Shown one piece after another: positions 38,725 through 49,482 of a stretch of DNA of 64,000 nt. The stretch is taken from contig NZ_CP138991.1 in the NCBI RefSeq assembly GCF_044594925.1, positions 3,162,001-3,226,000 of the forward strand, written 5' to 3'. Position 1 is the first letter of the stretch, and each line of letters opens with the position of its first letter. A program made the translations under genes and the position numbers. The DNA comes from Maribacter sp044594925. Its GTDB lineage: Bacteria; Bacteroidota; Bacteroidia; Flavobacteriales; Flavobacteriaceae. The notes below the pieces were generated by a model. That model was not told the DNA's origin. It ran no database searches and saw nothing but the letters and a program-made list of their open reading frames with translations.

Positions 38725-40596
38725 TTATTCCTGAGCCTGCCAAACATTATTTTCTTTATTCACATCTGCCATTAATTGGGATGGGTCTAGAACAATAGCC
38801 TTTATACTTGATAAGGGTTTGTTAATCTTAAACTCATAAGTTGGGTATGCCCAAGGCCAATCTGGCAGCACGGTTCTTTTAATTTGCCCATAAGGATTCT
38901 CTTTTTCGCCACGCATCATACGTAAAGGAGCGTAAAAGGTTTCTTGTGTATCGTCATTGTAAACGACCAAAACATCTTGAGGCATCGGCATTAGCCCAAT
39001 GCGTTCTAAGGTTATTTTAGTTGTTTCAGCATCTGCAACTACCTCCTTAATTCCGTAGTCAATGGTGTTTGTGGTTTGGGTCCAATCCGTTAGGTACCAG
39101 TCTAGCTCCATTCCTGATACCTTCTCTGCCGTCCGTTTGATATCATTGGGTACCGGGTGTTTAAATTTAAAGTCTGCATAGTATTTTCTAAGGGTTTCCA
39201 TTAACTTATCCTGACCGATGAGATATCCCAGCTGTGCTAGAAAGACAGATCCTTTACTGTAGGCGGATATACCATAGGCATAATTCAGTGCATAGCGGTC
39301 GGCGTGGGTAGTTTGTGGTTGTTCTTTCCCGGATAGCGCCAGATTAAAATAACCCTTGTAGGAGTTTAAAAAAGGATTATCCTTGTTTTGGTCCATTATC
39401 TCGTTCATACAGAGATTAGAAATAAAAGACGTAAAACCTTCGTCCATCCATTCATGTTTGGCTTCATTGGTTGCTAAAACGTGTTGAAACCAAGAATGTG
39501 CCATTTCATGTGCCATAACACCTACAAGGCTTCCAAATTTACGTTCACCAGTAATTAAAGTACTCATGGCGTACTCCATACCACCATCACCTCCGTGGAT
39601 AACAGAATATTGCTCATAAGGGTAAGGCCCTACATTCTTATTGAAAAACTGCATGGCCGCCGCCGTTTTTGGCTGAAGCTTTTTCCAGTTCTCTATAATA
39701 CTTGGATTGTTCTTATATAGGAAATGAAGCATTGGCCCATTTTCTACTTGTAGGGTGTCATGAAGGTATTCTGGGTCTGCCGCCCACATGAAATCATGTA
39801 CCATGGGCGCTTTAAAATGCCAGGTAAGGGTTTTCCCTTTTTGTTTTTTTACTTTACTTCCTGGGACTTCATAACCATGCCCAATTTCTTGTGGGTTCTG
39901 CAGGTAACCAGTGCCTCCTACAGTGTATGTTTTGTCCAAGGTCAACTTTACGTCAAAATCACCCCAAACACCATGAAACTCCCTTGCGATATAAGGGTCT
40001 GCATGCCAACCTTCAAAGTCGTATTCCGCTAATTTAGGATACCACTGGCTCATGGAAAGCGCAACACCTTCGCTGCTATTTCTACCAGATCTTCTGATCT
40101 GTAACGGAACTTGTCCGTTGAAGGACATTTCAAAAGTTGTCTTGCCTCCTGAGGGTATCGGCTTCGCTAAATCAACTACTAATACGGTACCCTCTTCGTT
40201 GAAGGTTACTTTTGCTCCATCCTGGGTTAATGCCGTAACATGTAAGTAGCCCATTTCACTTTCAGTTAGCGAAGCAATTCTACTTGCTTTTTCAGTAGTA
40301 GTCATTCTATCGTCAGGGTCGGCTATATGTTGTAGCCTAATGTCCATTTCACTGCCGGGTTGAAAGGCATTGAAATAAAGATGGTAAAAAACCCGATTCA
40401 AGGACTCTGGAGAATTATTGGTATAAACTAATTTTTGGGTGCCGCTATACTGATAGTTCTCCACATCCATGGCTACTTCCATGGTGTAGTCTACATGTTG
40501 TTGCCAATAATTGGTTTGATTCTGTGCTGTTAAGGATAGTAATCCTACTTGAAAAAACAACAGTGTTATAACGAAGTTTATGTTTTTCATTTTCAT
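38725..40596 (-). CDS. M1 family metallopeptidase (aminopeptidase), secreted
   Basis: 623 residues with signal peptide NFVITLLFFQVGLLSLTAQ. The gluzincin zinc site is HEMAHSWFQHVL with the distal Glu in NEAKHEWMDEGFTSF. The substrate motif is GGDGGMEYAMSTLI in place of GAMEN. It removes N-terminal residues from peptides in the periplasm or outside. It is directly upstream of rnpA and downstream of the S8 peptidase with 3 bases between, forming a peptidase run. Confidence 0.93.
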   Translation of the reverse strand: MKMKNINFVITLLFFQVGLLSLTAQNQTNYWQQHVDYTMEVAMDVENYQYSGTQKLVYTNNSPESLNRVFYHLYFNAFQPGSEMDIRLQHIADPDDRMTTTEKASRIASLTESEMGYLHVTALTQDGAKVTFNEEGTVLVVDLAKPIPSGGKTTFEMSFNGQVPLQIRRSGRNSSEGVALSMSQWYPKLAEYDFEGWHADPYIAREFHGVWGDFDVKLTLDKTYTVGGTGYLQNPQEIGHGYEVPGSKVKKQKGKTLTWHFKAPMVHDFMWAADPEYLHDTLQVENGPMLHFLYKNNPSIIENWKKLQPKTAAAMQFFNKNVGPYPYEQYSVIHGGDGGMEYAMSTLITGERKFGSLVGVMAHEMAHSWFQHVLATNEAKHEWMDEGFTSFISNLCMNEIMDQNKDNPFLNSYKGYFNLALSGKEQPQTTHADRYALNYAYGISAYSKGSVFLAQLGYLIGQDKLMETLRKYYADFKFKHPVPNDIKRTAEKVSGMELDWYLTDWTQTTNTIDYGIKEVVADAETTKITLERIGLMPMPQDVLVVYNDDTQETFYAPLRMMRGEKENPYGQIKRTVLPDWPWAYPTYEFKINKPLSSIKAIVLDPSQLMADVNKENNVWQAQE

Positions 40597-40599
40597 TGT

Positions 40600-42234
40600 T
40601 TATAATTGAATTTGACCTTTACTTACTTGACTGGCCATAATAAGTGCATTATAGGCATTTGCGATTTTCCCAGAAGTGGATATATCCCTTAAGTTCGCAC
40701 TTTTTGATACATCACCACCTAAAACCACCTTTGCTTTTATTGGCAGTCCAGATTTTAAAATTATTTTTTTAACCTGAGCTGCGGATAGGTTAGGGTATTG
40801 GGAAAATAACAAGGCGGCCAATCCTGCTACTGCCGGTGCAGCCATTGACGTACCTGGAGAATACTCATAGGTATTGTCCGGGTATGCAGAATAAATATCC
40901 GTTCCGGGAGCGAATATATCTACATTAATCTTACCATAATTAGAATAAGAGGCTAACAATTCTGAACCGTATTTTGGGTCTATAGCCCCTACCGTAATGA
41001 CGTTGTTGGAGATTTCCGGACCATTGTTCACCTGATCGTTAGGGTAATTGGGATTGGAAGGGTCATCTAAATCCGCACCATCGTTACCTGCGGCATGAAC
41101 AAAAAGGACATCCTTATCTGCAGCGTACTTTATGGCATCGTACACCCATTGTGCATTTGGAGAAAAGGATTTTCCAAAACTACCGTTGATGACCTTAGCG
41201 CCATTATCTACAGCATACCTTATACCCAGGGCGATATCTTTGTCATACTCATCTCCGTTCGGTACGGCACGTATGCTCATTATGGCCACGTTGTTGGCAA
41301 CACCATTAGCGCCCTTGCCATTATTTCGCTCTGCCGCAATTATACCAGCTACATGAGTACCGTGACTTTCATCCGCTACACGGCTATCCGGATTTCCGTT
41401 ACCATAATTGGTATCATTCCAATTATAAGGGTCATCTCCTACAACTTTTCTACCATCAAAATCTTTGTTGAGGTTATAATTAAGCTGTTCTGTAAAATAT
41501 TTTAACCCATCGCCTAATTCCTCAAGCACTTCCGGTATAGTTTCTTTAATGGTGAACATCTGTGCGAGAATAGCTTTGTTGCGCTGCATAGCCTCGTCTG
41601 CAGCTTTAATGGCGTTTACCTCTGCTTTAGTATATGTGGTTTTGCCTAAATGCTTTTTTACCGCCGTATCTGCTCCTTTTACTGCTTGCAAAATTTGCTC
41701 ATACTGTTGTTTGTTCTGAAGTGCCTCATTGTATTCCTTGTCCAGTTTTGCCTTTGCCTTTGCTAGCGTTGCTTGGTCGCCAATGTTCAGGCGAAGCATA
41801 CGAACATATTCTAGCTGTTCATTATAGGATTCTCCTAAAAAATTATACCCATGAATGTCGTCTACGTATCCATTTCCATCATCATCCTTATTATTGCCTG
41901 GTCTTTCCTTGGTATTGGTCCAAAGCACACCATCTAAATCTTCATGGTCTAAATCTATTCCTGAATCAAGGACCGCAACAATGACCTTACTCCCCTTTTT
42001 GTTTTTAATGATATCCTCATAGGCCTTATCCACGCTCATTCCAGGAATGGTATCTGTAATTAAATCCAAATGACCCCAATTTTGCTTTTCCGCCTTAGTC
42101 AGTTCAGAAATTTTAAGCGGTGTAGTATCAATATTTTCTACAGGGGTTAGAATCAAACCTCCCGTGCTACCACAACTTAGCATGAGCGTTGTCATGGCAA
42201 AAAAGAAGACCGATTTAGAAAATGTACGTTTCAT
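40600..42234 (-). CDS. S8 family subtilisin-like peptidase, lipoprotein
   Basis: 544 residues; lipoprotein signal FAMTTLMLSCGS. The catalytic triad is visible: Asp in VIVAVLDSGIDLDHEDLDG, His in DESHGTHVAGIIAAER and Ser in SPGTSMAAPAVAGLAALL. A long helical insert (~150-235, KAKLDKEYNEALQNKQQYEQ) separates Asp from His, typical of Bacteroidota S8 enzymes. Signal anchoring suggests it acts in the periplasm or on the cell surface. Confidence 0.94.
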   Translation of the reverse strand: MKRTFSKSVFFFAMTTLMLSCGSTGGLILTPVENIDTTPLKISELTKAEKQNWGHLDLITDTIPGMSVDKAYEDIIKNKKGSKVIVAVLDSGIDLDHEDLDGVLWTNTKERPGNNKDDDGNGYVDDIHGYNFLGESYNEQLEYVRMLRLNIGDQATLAKAKAKLDKEYNEALQNKQQYEQILQAVKGADTAVKKHLGKTTYTKAEVNAIKAADEAMQRNKAILAQMFTIKETIPEVLEELGDGLKYFTEQLNYNLNKDFDGRKVVGDDPYNWNDTNYGNGNPDSRVADESHGTHVAGIIAAERNNGKGANGVANNVAIMSIRAVPNGDEYDKDIALGIRYAVDNGAKVINGSFGKSFSPNAQWVYDAIKYAADKDVLFVHAAGNDGADLDDPSNPNYPNDQVNNGPEISNNVITVGAIDPKYGSELLASYSNYGKINVDIFAPGTDIYSAYPDNTYEYSPGTSMAAPAVAGLAALLFSQYPNLSAAQVKKIILKSGLPIKAKVVLGGDVSKSANLRDISTSGKIANAYNALIMASQVSKGQIQL

Positions 42235-42279
42235 AAGATAGCTATTTTAATTAGTGTTTTTTATTATGTATTAATGGTG

Positions 42280-43161
42280 TTATTTGAAAATTTCGTTGAA
42301 GGTAAATGTATTGTCCAAGCGCACCCCTTTTTCCGTTTGTTTTAGGGTGCAAAGCTCATTATGCGCATCATGTTCAAAGAACAGATACATTTCATCTTCC
42401 ACGGCTTGGTTTAAGAAGAGTTCCTTTTCAGAAAGGGTAAGTAGTGGGCGTGTATCATAGCCGATGACATAAGGTAATGGAATGTGCCCTACCGTAGGGA
42501 TTAAATCCGCAACAAATACTATGGTTTTTCCTTTATACTTAATTTGAGGTAACATCTGCTTTTCGGTATGGCCATCCACGAAACGTATTCCAAAATTAAG
42601 TGCTGAGGATTCCTTAAAAGCTTTTTCTGGTCCCGTGTTCGGGAGCGCAATGAACTTTAAATGTCCACTTTCTTCCATGGGCAATAGGTTTTCCTTTAGA
42701 AAAGAAGCCTTTTCCCTAGCATTCGGTACTGTAGCCCATTGCCAATGGTTTTTGTTTGTCCAAAAATGTGCATTTTTGAATGCAGGTTCATAACCTGTTC
42801 TGTTCTTGTTCCACTGAATACAACCACCGCAATGGTCAAAGTGCAGATGTGTCATAAAGACATCGGTAATATCGTCGCTATGAAATCCCAGTTTTTTCAG
42901 GGAATTCTCCAATGAAAAATCACCCCAACGGTAATAGTAGCCAAAAAACTTGTCAGACTGCTTGTTGCCCATACCAGTGTCTATAAGAATAAGACGATTA
43001 CCATCTTCAATCAATAGACTTCTTGCGGCGATATCGATGAGATTATTGGCATCTGCGGGGTTTGTTTTTTGCCAAATGGTTTTAGGAACCACTCCAAACA
43101 TAGCTCCACCATCTAATTTAAAATTACCAGTTTCTACGGGAAAAATTTCCATGAAGGGCAA
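42280..43161 (-). CDS. MBL-fold metallo-hydrolase (lactonase-like)
   Basis: 293 residues, no signal peptide. The zinc site HLHFDHCGG (HxHxDH) lies in TDVFMTHLHFDH, with His in RFVDGHTEKQMLP, Asp in IVFVADLIPTVGH and a late His in FFEHDAHNELCT. The layout resembles AHL-lactonase-type and related hydrolases. Start may be MPFMEIF or MEIFPVE three codons later; the divergent permease gene's longer frame overlaps this region, so the shared space holds both promoters. Confidence 0.88.
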   Translation of the reverse strand: MPFMEIFPVETGNFKLDGGAMFGVVPKTIWQKTNPADANNLIDIAARSLLIEDGNRLILIDTGMGNKQSDKFFGYYYRWGDFSLENSLKKLGFHSDDITDVFMTHLHFDHCGGCIQWNKNRTGYEPAFKNAHFWTNKNHWQWATVPNAREKASFLKENLLPMEESGHLKFIALPNTGPEKAFKESSALNFGIRFVDGHTEKQMLPQIKYKGKTIVFVADLIPTVGHIPLPYVIGYDTRPLLTLSEKELFLNQAVEDEMYLFFEHDAHNELCTLKQTEKGVRLDNTFTFNEIFK

Positions 43162-43261
43162 AATAATAAAACCTAATGAAAACCTAAGATTATTAAGAAT
43201 ATATTATCATTTAGAGTTTACATTAAAAAGGCTATTTTTATCCTCCAACCAACTTAAGGAT

Positions 43262-45466
43262 TTGAAAAAATTAGAACGTAGTCTATCGCTTACCTCTGTC
43301 ATTGCCATTAGTATTGGAGGTATGTTGGGTAGCGGAATCTTTGTGCTGCCAGGTTTGGCGGCCGCCAAAACCGGTTCGTCCATATGGCTTGCCTATTTAT
43401 TGGCAGCTGTTTGTATATTGCCTGCTGCACTGTCTAAATCGGAGTTGGCCACCGCAATGCCCTCTTCAGGAGGCACTTACGTATACATTGAACGGGCATT
43501 TGGACCGCTTCTTGGTACCATAGCCGGTATAGGCTTATGGTTGTCATTGCTGTTTAAAAGTGCCTTTGCGCTAGTAGGTTTCGGGGCATATTTATCCATT
43601 TTAGTGAATATAGCTCCAGGATTAACGAAGTATATCGCCTTGATTTTTTTGGCTATAATCCTTTTTCTAAATATTCTAGGCGTTAAAAAGGTGGGGAAGG
43701 TGCAGATTGTCATCGTGACCATTAGCCTTGTTACGCTTGCGCTAATTTTAATTTTTGGCCTACCTAAAACATCACCTGAACTTTTAGAACCTTTTTTATT
43801 GGAAGGGAATATGGGTCTTTTCTCCACAGTGGCATTTGTTTATATCTCTTATGCAGGAGTCACCAAAGTTGCTGCAATTGCCGGTGAGATAAAGAATCCA
43901 AGTAAAAATTTGCCTAGAGCAATGATTCTTTCCTTACTTATTATGACCTCAATTTATGTTTTTGTGGCCTTTGTTTTGGTGGGGAACATTCCTTTAAAAT
44001 CATTAGGTACAGATATTAAGCCCATCTATACCATATCTAATTTATTGGGAGGTAAATATGTGGGTTATGCTGCAGCCCTAATAGGAATAGTAACATTAAT
44101 TTCTATGGCAAATTCAGGAGTTTTAGCATCTTCCAGATTTCCTTTTGCCATGGCTATCGATAAGTTGCTACCAAGCTTTATGGCCAAGATCCACTCGCGT
44201 TATTTAACACCTGTTGTTACTATAATCATGACCTGTTTCGCGATGGCCATGGTAATTTTATTTCTTGATGTAGAGAAGATTGCAAAATTAGCCAGTGCGT
44301 TTATGGTAATGATGTTCATATTGGTGAATGCCTGTGTCATCGTGCTCAGGGAGACTGCCGCACAGTGGTATAATCCGCCTTATAGATCACCTTTATATCC
44401 AGCTTTACAACTTTTTGGAATAGGCACGGGAATAGCATTACTTGTATTTCTAGGCCTAGGTCCTTTACTTGCAATAGTAGCTATATTCGTTCTTGGTCTG
44501 CTTATTTATTTAAGGTTTGGAAAGAATGCGACCCGAACGGGAATCCTTAGGAAATATGGTCATCGTCCTGCATTGTATCTTTTTTATAAACGTAAGAAAA
44601 GAGAACAACTGGCTTACAGAAAAAACCAACCTATCGCAGAACAGAATCTAGACGGACAATTAGTCTCTAATGCCGGAGTGGTGGTGCCGCTTTTAGGAAA
44701 TGAAAAATCTGCTGAGATGTTGGTGGAAATCGCCGCAGCTATTAATAAAAGGGATAAAATACAGGCCGTAAACATTACGGAAGTACCGAACCAGACTTTT
44801 TTGGATGCCTTTGAAGAAGAGGAGAATCCGCAGGTAACTTCGTTGGATAGAAGAATTGCCAGTTTGGCGGTATCCAAAGATATCTCCATTGATTTTGAGG
44901 CTGTCGTAACTCATGAAATGTCAGATACCATACACGAGCTTAGTAACCAGACACATTGCGATTGGTTGGTAATGGGTTGGAACGGCAGGGCGCACAGCGG
45001 TATTCTTGTAAGCAACCCTGTGGGATGGTTACTGACCCATATCAATTCTGATTTTGCCCTTTTCAAGGATAATGGTGTTCGGTATATCAGCAAAGTATTA
45101 TTACCCTTAAGACCGGGTAGAAAAGAGAAGAATTTTATTGCTGTGGCCGATAGGATATGTAAATTTTATGGAGCCTCTTTGACACTGTTGCACGTTGTGC
45201 CGGAAAAAACTACCGAGGAGGAAATTACCGGAATGAAGAAAAAATCTAAAAAATTGTTGACCAAAGTAGAAACTGATGGCGTTGTTTTCGTTCAAAAGAG
45301 TGATGATTCTATTGCTGCGATATCCAAAGCCTCGGCCAGTTTTGATTTATTAATTCTAGGAACTCCACAGAAAGATAATTGGATCAGTGTGTTATTCGGA
45401 ACAGGAAAGGACAAGTTTACGGAAAAGTCTGCCTGTTCTGTTCTACGTCTTACCATGCGCGATTAG
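43262..45466 (+). CDS. APC-superfamily amino acid permease with C-terminal UspA-like domains
   Basis: The start is set at a TTG giving (M)KKLERSLSLTSVIAISIGGM, which leaves a promoter-sized gap to the divergent MBL gene. A longer frame upstream overlaps that gene antisense and carries no permease features; the ATG at 43151 is another option. Twelve membrane segments begin with IGGMLGSGIFVLPGLAAAKT, the APC signature. After ~490 two soluble UspA-like modules follow (VSNAGVVVPLLGNEKSAEML; YISKVLLPLRPGRKEKNFIA, LLILGTPQKDNW). It probably imports amino acids, with the UspA part sensing nucleotides. Confidence 0.88.
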   Translation: MKKLERSLSLTSVIAISIGGMLGSGIFVLPGLAAAKTGSSIWLAYLLAAVCILPAALSKSELATAMPSSGGTYVYIERAFGPLLGTIAGIGLWLSLLFKSAFALVGFGAYLSILVNIAPGLTKYIALIFLAIILFLNILGVKKVGKVQIVIVTISLVTLALILIFGLPKTSPELLEPFLLEGNMGLFSTVAFVYISYAGVTKVAAIAGEIKNPSKNLPRAMILSLLIMTSIYVFVAFVLVGNIPLKSLGTDIKPIYTISNLLGGKYVGYAAALIGIVTLISMANSGVLASSRFPFAMAIDKLLPSFMAKIHSRYLTPVVTIIMTCFAMAMVILFLDVEKIAKLASAFMVMMFILVNACVIVLRETAAQWYNPPYRSPLYPALQLFGIGTGIALLVFLGLGPLLAIVAIFVLGLLIYLRFGKNATRTGILRKYGHRPALYLFYKRKKREQLAYRKNQPIAEQNLDGQLVSNAGVVVPLLGNEKSAEMLVEIAAAINKRDKIQAVNITEVPNQTFLDAFEEEENPQVTSLDRRIASLAVSKDISIDFEAVVTHEMSDTIHELSNQTHCDWLVMGWNGRAHSGILVSNPVGWLLTHINSDFALFKDNGVRYISKVLLPLRPGRKEKNFIAVADRICKFYGASLTLLHVVPEKTTEEEITGMKKKSKKLLTKVETDGVVFVQKSDDSIAAISKASASFDLLILGTPQKDNWISVLFGTGKDKFTEKSACSVLRLTMRD

Positions 45467-45569
45467 CGATTTCTAATTTTGATGAAGATTGCAGCGTAGA
45501 TGATACGAGGGGTGTCTCATTTTGAAATAACTCCCTTTATATTTACTATTTTTACTAAAAACTGTTTTA

Positions 45570-47405
45570 ATGCTAGAACTAGCGGGGATTATAATTTTGG
45601 GAATTATTGCGCAATGGGTAGCTTGGCGCTTAAAATTACCTGCAATATTACCATTGATTTTAATAGGGCTCTTAGTTGGGCCAATAGCAACGTTGTTTAC
45701 AGAAGATGGCGGTAAATTAATAGAGCCTATTTGGAATGGTGAAAAGGGTCTTTTTCCTGGAGAAGGTTTATACTATTTTGTTTCACTTGCCATAAGTATT
45801 ATTCTTTTTGAGGGAGGTCTTACTTTAAAACGTTCAGAAATTAGAAACGTGGGCCCAATGATTACCAAATTGATTACGCTAGGAAGTGTGGTAACTTTTT
45901 TTGGTGCGGGTGTGGCAGCGCATTATATTTTTGGTCTTAATTGGCAAATTTCATTTTTATTCTCAGCGTTGATTATTGTAACGGGACCCACGGTAATTAC
46001 ACCGATTTTAAGAAATATTCCATTGAAAAAGGATGTTTCGGCGGTGTTAAAATGGGAAGGAATTCTCATAGACCCCATAGGCGCATTGGCTGCTGTTCTC
46101 GTATTTGAATTTATAAGTGTTGGGGAGGGACAAGGTTACACTTTAACGGCATTAATAGAATTTGGAAAGATCCTTTTATTTGGATTCACCTTCGGATTCA
46201 CCTTTGCCCACGCACTGGCCTTTGCTATTAAAAAGAATTTTATTCCACACTATCTTTTAAACGTGGTATCACTTTCCGTGGTGCTTTTGGTCTTTGTAGA
46301 GTCAGATATTTTTGCTCATGAGTCCGGGCTTTTGGCAGTGGTAGTTATGGGGATGGTTATGGGCAATATGAATTTGCCTAACATTAAGGAACTACTGTAT
46401 TTTAAGGAGTCTTTAAGTGTTCTTTTAATTTCCATACTTTTCATATTGTTGGCGGCCAATATCAATATGTCCGATTTAGAACTTATTTATAACTGGAAAA
46501 CTGTAGCGCTTTTTGCTGTTATTGTTTTCTTGATAAGACCTATAGGCGTATTTCTCAGCGCCCAAGGATCCAATCTCAAATTCAATGAAAAACTGTTCAT
46601 TAGTTGGGTGGGTCCTAGAGGTATTGTTGCGGCGGGTATAGCTTCGCTTTTTGGGTCTAAATTGTTATCAAGGGGAGAACCGGGTGCGGAATACATAACA
46701 CCATTGGTGTTTATGATTGTATTGGGCACTGTTTTATTGAATGCGACCACGGCTAGAATATTCGCAAAATTGGTTGGTGTCTTCTTAAAGAAATCCGAAG
46801 GCATCTTAATTGTCGGGGCATGCAAGGTTTCGCGTTTAATCGGAAACTATTTACAAGAGAATAACCGCCATGTGGTACTGATAGATAGCAACCGTGACAA
46901 TATAGAAAAAGCAAAGAAAAAAGGGTTGGAAGCATTTAATGCGAATATTTATTCCGATTCCCTTTCCAATAATATAGAATTGAACGATGTAGGTTTTCTA
47001 ATGGCCCTAACGGGCAACGTGGACATTAATAAATTTGCCTTGAACAAGTTTAAAAATCAATTTGGGGAAAATGGCTCTTTTAGGTTAGTGACACCGGATG
47101 AGATGAAAGACCCAGAAAATAATCCAAAGGAAGGGCTTTTTTCACATACGGACGACTATATACGATTATCGCAAGCGGCTAGAAATAACCCTACCATTCA
47201 TGAGATAGAATTAAGGAGCGCAGAGCACTATAAAGAACTTATAGAAATCACCAAGAAAGACGACGCTATTATTCCCTTATTTTTAAGGAGCCCAGAAGGG
47301 GTAATTGAAATTATTCCGGCCTTTAGCGAAGATTTTACGGAAATACAGGAGGGATATAAATTGGCGTATTTAGGTAAAATGTTTCCTATGAAAAATACGG
47401 CGTAA
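45570..47405 (+). CDS. CPA1-type sodium/proton antiporter with TrkA-N domain
   Basis: 611 residues. Twelve or so membrane segments begin with LELAGIIILGIIAQWVAWRL and include IIVTGPTVITPILR (where CPA1 carriers have their ion-binding Asp region), GILIDPIGALAAVL and SWVGPRGIVAAGIASLFGSK. After ~405 a soluble Rossmann-like TrkA-N domain follows (GILIVGACKVSRLIGNYLQE NNRHVVLIDSN, given in two parts; then VGFLMALTGNVDINKFAL). It exchanges Na+ or K+ for protons and may be gated by NAD(H). Confidence 0.92.
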   Translation: MLELAGIIILGIIAQWVAWRLKLPAILPLILIGLLVGPIATLFTEDGGKLIEPIWNGEKGLFPGEGLYYFVSLAISIILFEGGLTLKRSEIRNVGPMITKLITLGSVVTFFGAGVAAHYIFGLNWQISFLFSALIIVTGPTVITPILRNIPLKKDVSAVLKWEGILIDPIGALAAVLVFEFISVGEGQGYTLTALIEFGKILLFGFTFGFTFAHALAFAIKKNFIPHYLLNVVSLSVVLLVFVESDIFAHESGLLAVVVMGMVMGNMNLPNIKELLYFKESLSVLLISILFILLAANINMSDLELIYNWKTVALFAVIVFLIRPIGVFLSAQGSNLKFNEKLFISWVGPRGIVAAGIASLFGSKLLSRGEPGAEYITPLVFMIVLGTVLLNATTARIFAKLVGVFLKKSEGILIVGACKVSRLIGNYLQENNRHVVLIDSNRDNIEKAKKKGLEAFNANIYSDSLSNNIELNDVGFLMALTGNVDINKFALNKFKNQFGENGSFRLVTPDEMKDPENNPKEGLFSHTDDYIRLSQAARNNPTIHEIELRSAEHYKELIEITKKDDAIIPLFLRSPEGVIEIIPAFSEDFTEIQEGYKLAYLGKMFPMKNTA

Positions 47406-47475
47406 AAACTACTTTTTAGGTAGGGTTGCTCTTTAATAATACCATGATGAGGATTTAGAGGTATTATCTATTACG

Positions 47476-49272
47476 CTAATCGTTGAGCTTTAAAACAGCC
47501 ATAAACGCTTCTTGCGGCACTTCTACATTACCAACCTGACGCATACGTTTTTTACCTTTTTTCTGCTTTTCCAAAAGCTTACGTTTTCTAGAAATATCAC
47601 CACCATAACATTTGGCGGTTACATCTTTACGCAATGCTTTTGTGGTCTCCCTAGAGATAATTTTAGAACCGATTGCAGCCTGTATTGGAATATCGAACTG
47701 TTGTCTAGGGATAAGCTCTTTTAGTTTTTCACACATCTTTTTACCTATGGTAACGGCGTTGTCTGCATGTATAAGGGCAGATAAGGCGTCCACGGGTTGT
47801 GCATTCAATAAGATGTCTACACGCACTAGTTTGGAGGTTCGCATACCAATCGGAGCATAATCGAACGAAGCGTACCCTTTGGATACCGTTTTGAGTCGAT
47901 CATAGAAATCAAAAACAATTTCCGCCAGTGGCATATCAAAATTCAGCTCAACACGTTCCGTTGTTAAGTAGGTCTGATTGGTGATCTGACCTCTCTTTTC
48001 AATACAGAGCGACATTACATTTCCAACAAAGTCTGACTTTGTAATAATGGTCGCTTTTATATAGGGTTCTTCCACACGATCAATGGTAGAAGGGTCTGGC
48101 AAATCAGAAGGGTTATTAACAATAATAGGCTTCTCAGGGTCTCTGCGTGTAAAGGCATTATAACTTACGTTGGGAACGGTAGTGATTACCGTCATATTAA
48201 ATTCGCGCTCTAAACGTTCCTGGATAATTTCCATATGAAGCATTCCCAAAAAGCCACAACGGAAACCAAAACCTAAAGCGGCACTACTTTCTGGCGCAAA
48301 AACTAAGGAAGCATCATTTAATTGCAATTTTTCCATGGAAGTCCTAAGCTCCTCAAAATCTTCGGTATCAACAGGATATATCCCGGCAAATACCATGGGT
48401 TTTACATCTTCAAAACCGGCGATAGCATTTTCCGTAGGTTTGGCAGCATCAGTGATGGTGTCCCCAACTTTTACCTCTCTAGCATCTTTGATTCCGGTAA
48501 TAAGGTATCCCACATCTCCTGCTTTGATACTTTTTTTCGGGTGTTGTTCTAGTTTAAGCGTACCTACTTCGTCGGCAAAGTAATCGTTATCGGTAGCAAC
48601 AAATTTTATTTTCTGTCCTTTTTTAATTTCCCCGTTGATTACCCTGAAATAGGTTTCTACTCCTCGGAAAGGATTATATACCGAGTCAAACACCAATGCT
48701 TGTAAGGATTCCTCCGGATTTCCTTCCGGGGCAGGAACACGCTCTATAATAGCTGCAAGTATCTCTTCGATGCCAATCCCTGTTTTTGCACTCGCAGGAA
48801 TAACTTCTTCTGCGTCGCAACCCAAAAGATCCACAATATCATCCGTAACTTCTTCCGGACTTGCACTGGGCAAATCCACTTTGTTAAGTACCGGAATAAT
48901 TTCCAAGTCGTTTTCTAGGGCTAAATACAGATTGCTAATAGTCTGAGCTTGAATGCTTTGAGCGGCATCTACAACCAACAAAGCGCCTTCACAAGCGGCA
49001 ATAGACCTAGAAACTTCATAAGAGAAATCTACATGGCCGGGAGTATCTATTAAATTTAGAATGTACTCCTCTCCCTTGTAAGTGTACTCCATTTGAATGG
49101 CGTGACTCTTAATGGTAATACCACGCTCACGTTCCAAATCCATACTATCCAAGAGTTGTTCTTTTTTCTCCCTTTCGGTTACCGATCCTGTAAAGTCCAA
49201 GAGCCTGTCTGCCAAGGTACTTTTACCATGGTCTATATGTGCGATTATGCAAAAATTTCGAATGTTTTTCAT
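47476..49272 (-). CDS. lepA: Elongation factor 4 (ribosome back-translocase LepA)
   Basis: 598 residues from the start MKNIRNFCIIAHIDHGKSTL; an upstream in-frame ATG adds 22 residues not found in the family. GTPase motifs are AHIDHGKST (G1), RGITIKSHA (G2), DTPGHVD (G3), NKVDLP (G4) and SAKTG (G5). The LepA-specific C-terminus has DISRKRKLLEKQKKGKKRMR and QEAFMAVL. It remobilises stalled ribosomes. A TATATTTG promoter element lies upstream. Confidence 0.98.
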   Translation of the reverse strand: MKNIRNFCIIAHIDHGKSTLADRLLDFTGSVTEREKKEQLLDSMDLERERGITIKSHAIQMEYTYKGEEYILNLIDTPGHVDFSYEVSRSIAACEGALLVVDAAQSIQAQTISNLYLALENDLEIIPVLNKVDLPSASPEEVTDDIVDLLGCDAEEVIPASAKTGIGIEEILAAIIERVPAPEGNPEESLQALVFDSVYNPFRGVETYFRVINGEIKKGQKIKFVATDNDYFADEVGTLKLEQHPKKSIKAGDVGYLITGIKDAREVKVGDTITDAAKPTENAIAGFEDVKPMVFAGIYPVDTEDFEELRTSMEKLQLNDASLVFAPESSAALGFGFRCGFLGMLHMEIIQERLEREFNMTVITTVPNVSYNAFTRRDPEKPIIVNNPSDLPDPSTIDRVEEPYIKATIITKSDFVGNVMSLCIEKRGQITNQTYLTTERVELNFDMPLAEIVFDFYDRLKTVSKGYASFDYAPIGMRTSKLVRVDILLNAQPVDALSALIHADNAVTIGKKMCEKLKELIPRQQFDIPIQAAIGSKIISRETTKALRKDVTAKCYGGDISRKRKLLEKQKKGKKRMRQVGNVEVPQEAFMAVLKLND

Positions 49273-49335
49273 AGCGTATGAACAAGTAATGCAACGAATA
49301 AAAACTTGATAAAGTATAGTTATTAGAAGCAACTG

Positions 49336-49343
49336 CAAATATA
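49336..49343 (-). promoter_or_regulatory. Likely -7 element of the lepA promoter
   Basis: TATATTTG on the - strand, a perfect match to the Bacteroidota TAnnTTTG element, 63 bases before the lepA ATG. No convincing TTG at -33. Confidence 0.45.
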
Positions 49344-49482
49344 ATCTAATTTATAGCGAAACTTTGCCCCGAAACAGGCAAAATCAAAAGACAATGAAGA
49401 ATCACAAAAGCCTTTGGGATTACAGGTTTTGAAAGAAAAGAGGTATTATTTTGTTAGATTTGATGTTCAACCCAAACATGAA

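Noticed and set aside
42950..43261. Long N-terminal extension of the amino acid permease
   Set aside because: It overlaps the divergent MBL gene antisense and precedes the first membrane helix by over 100 residues with no known domain.
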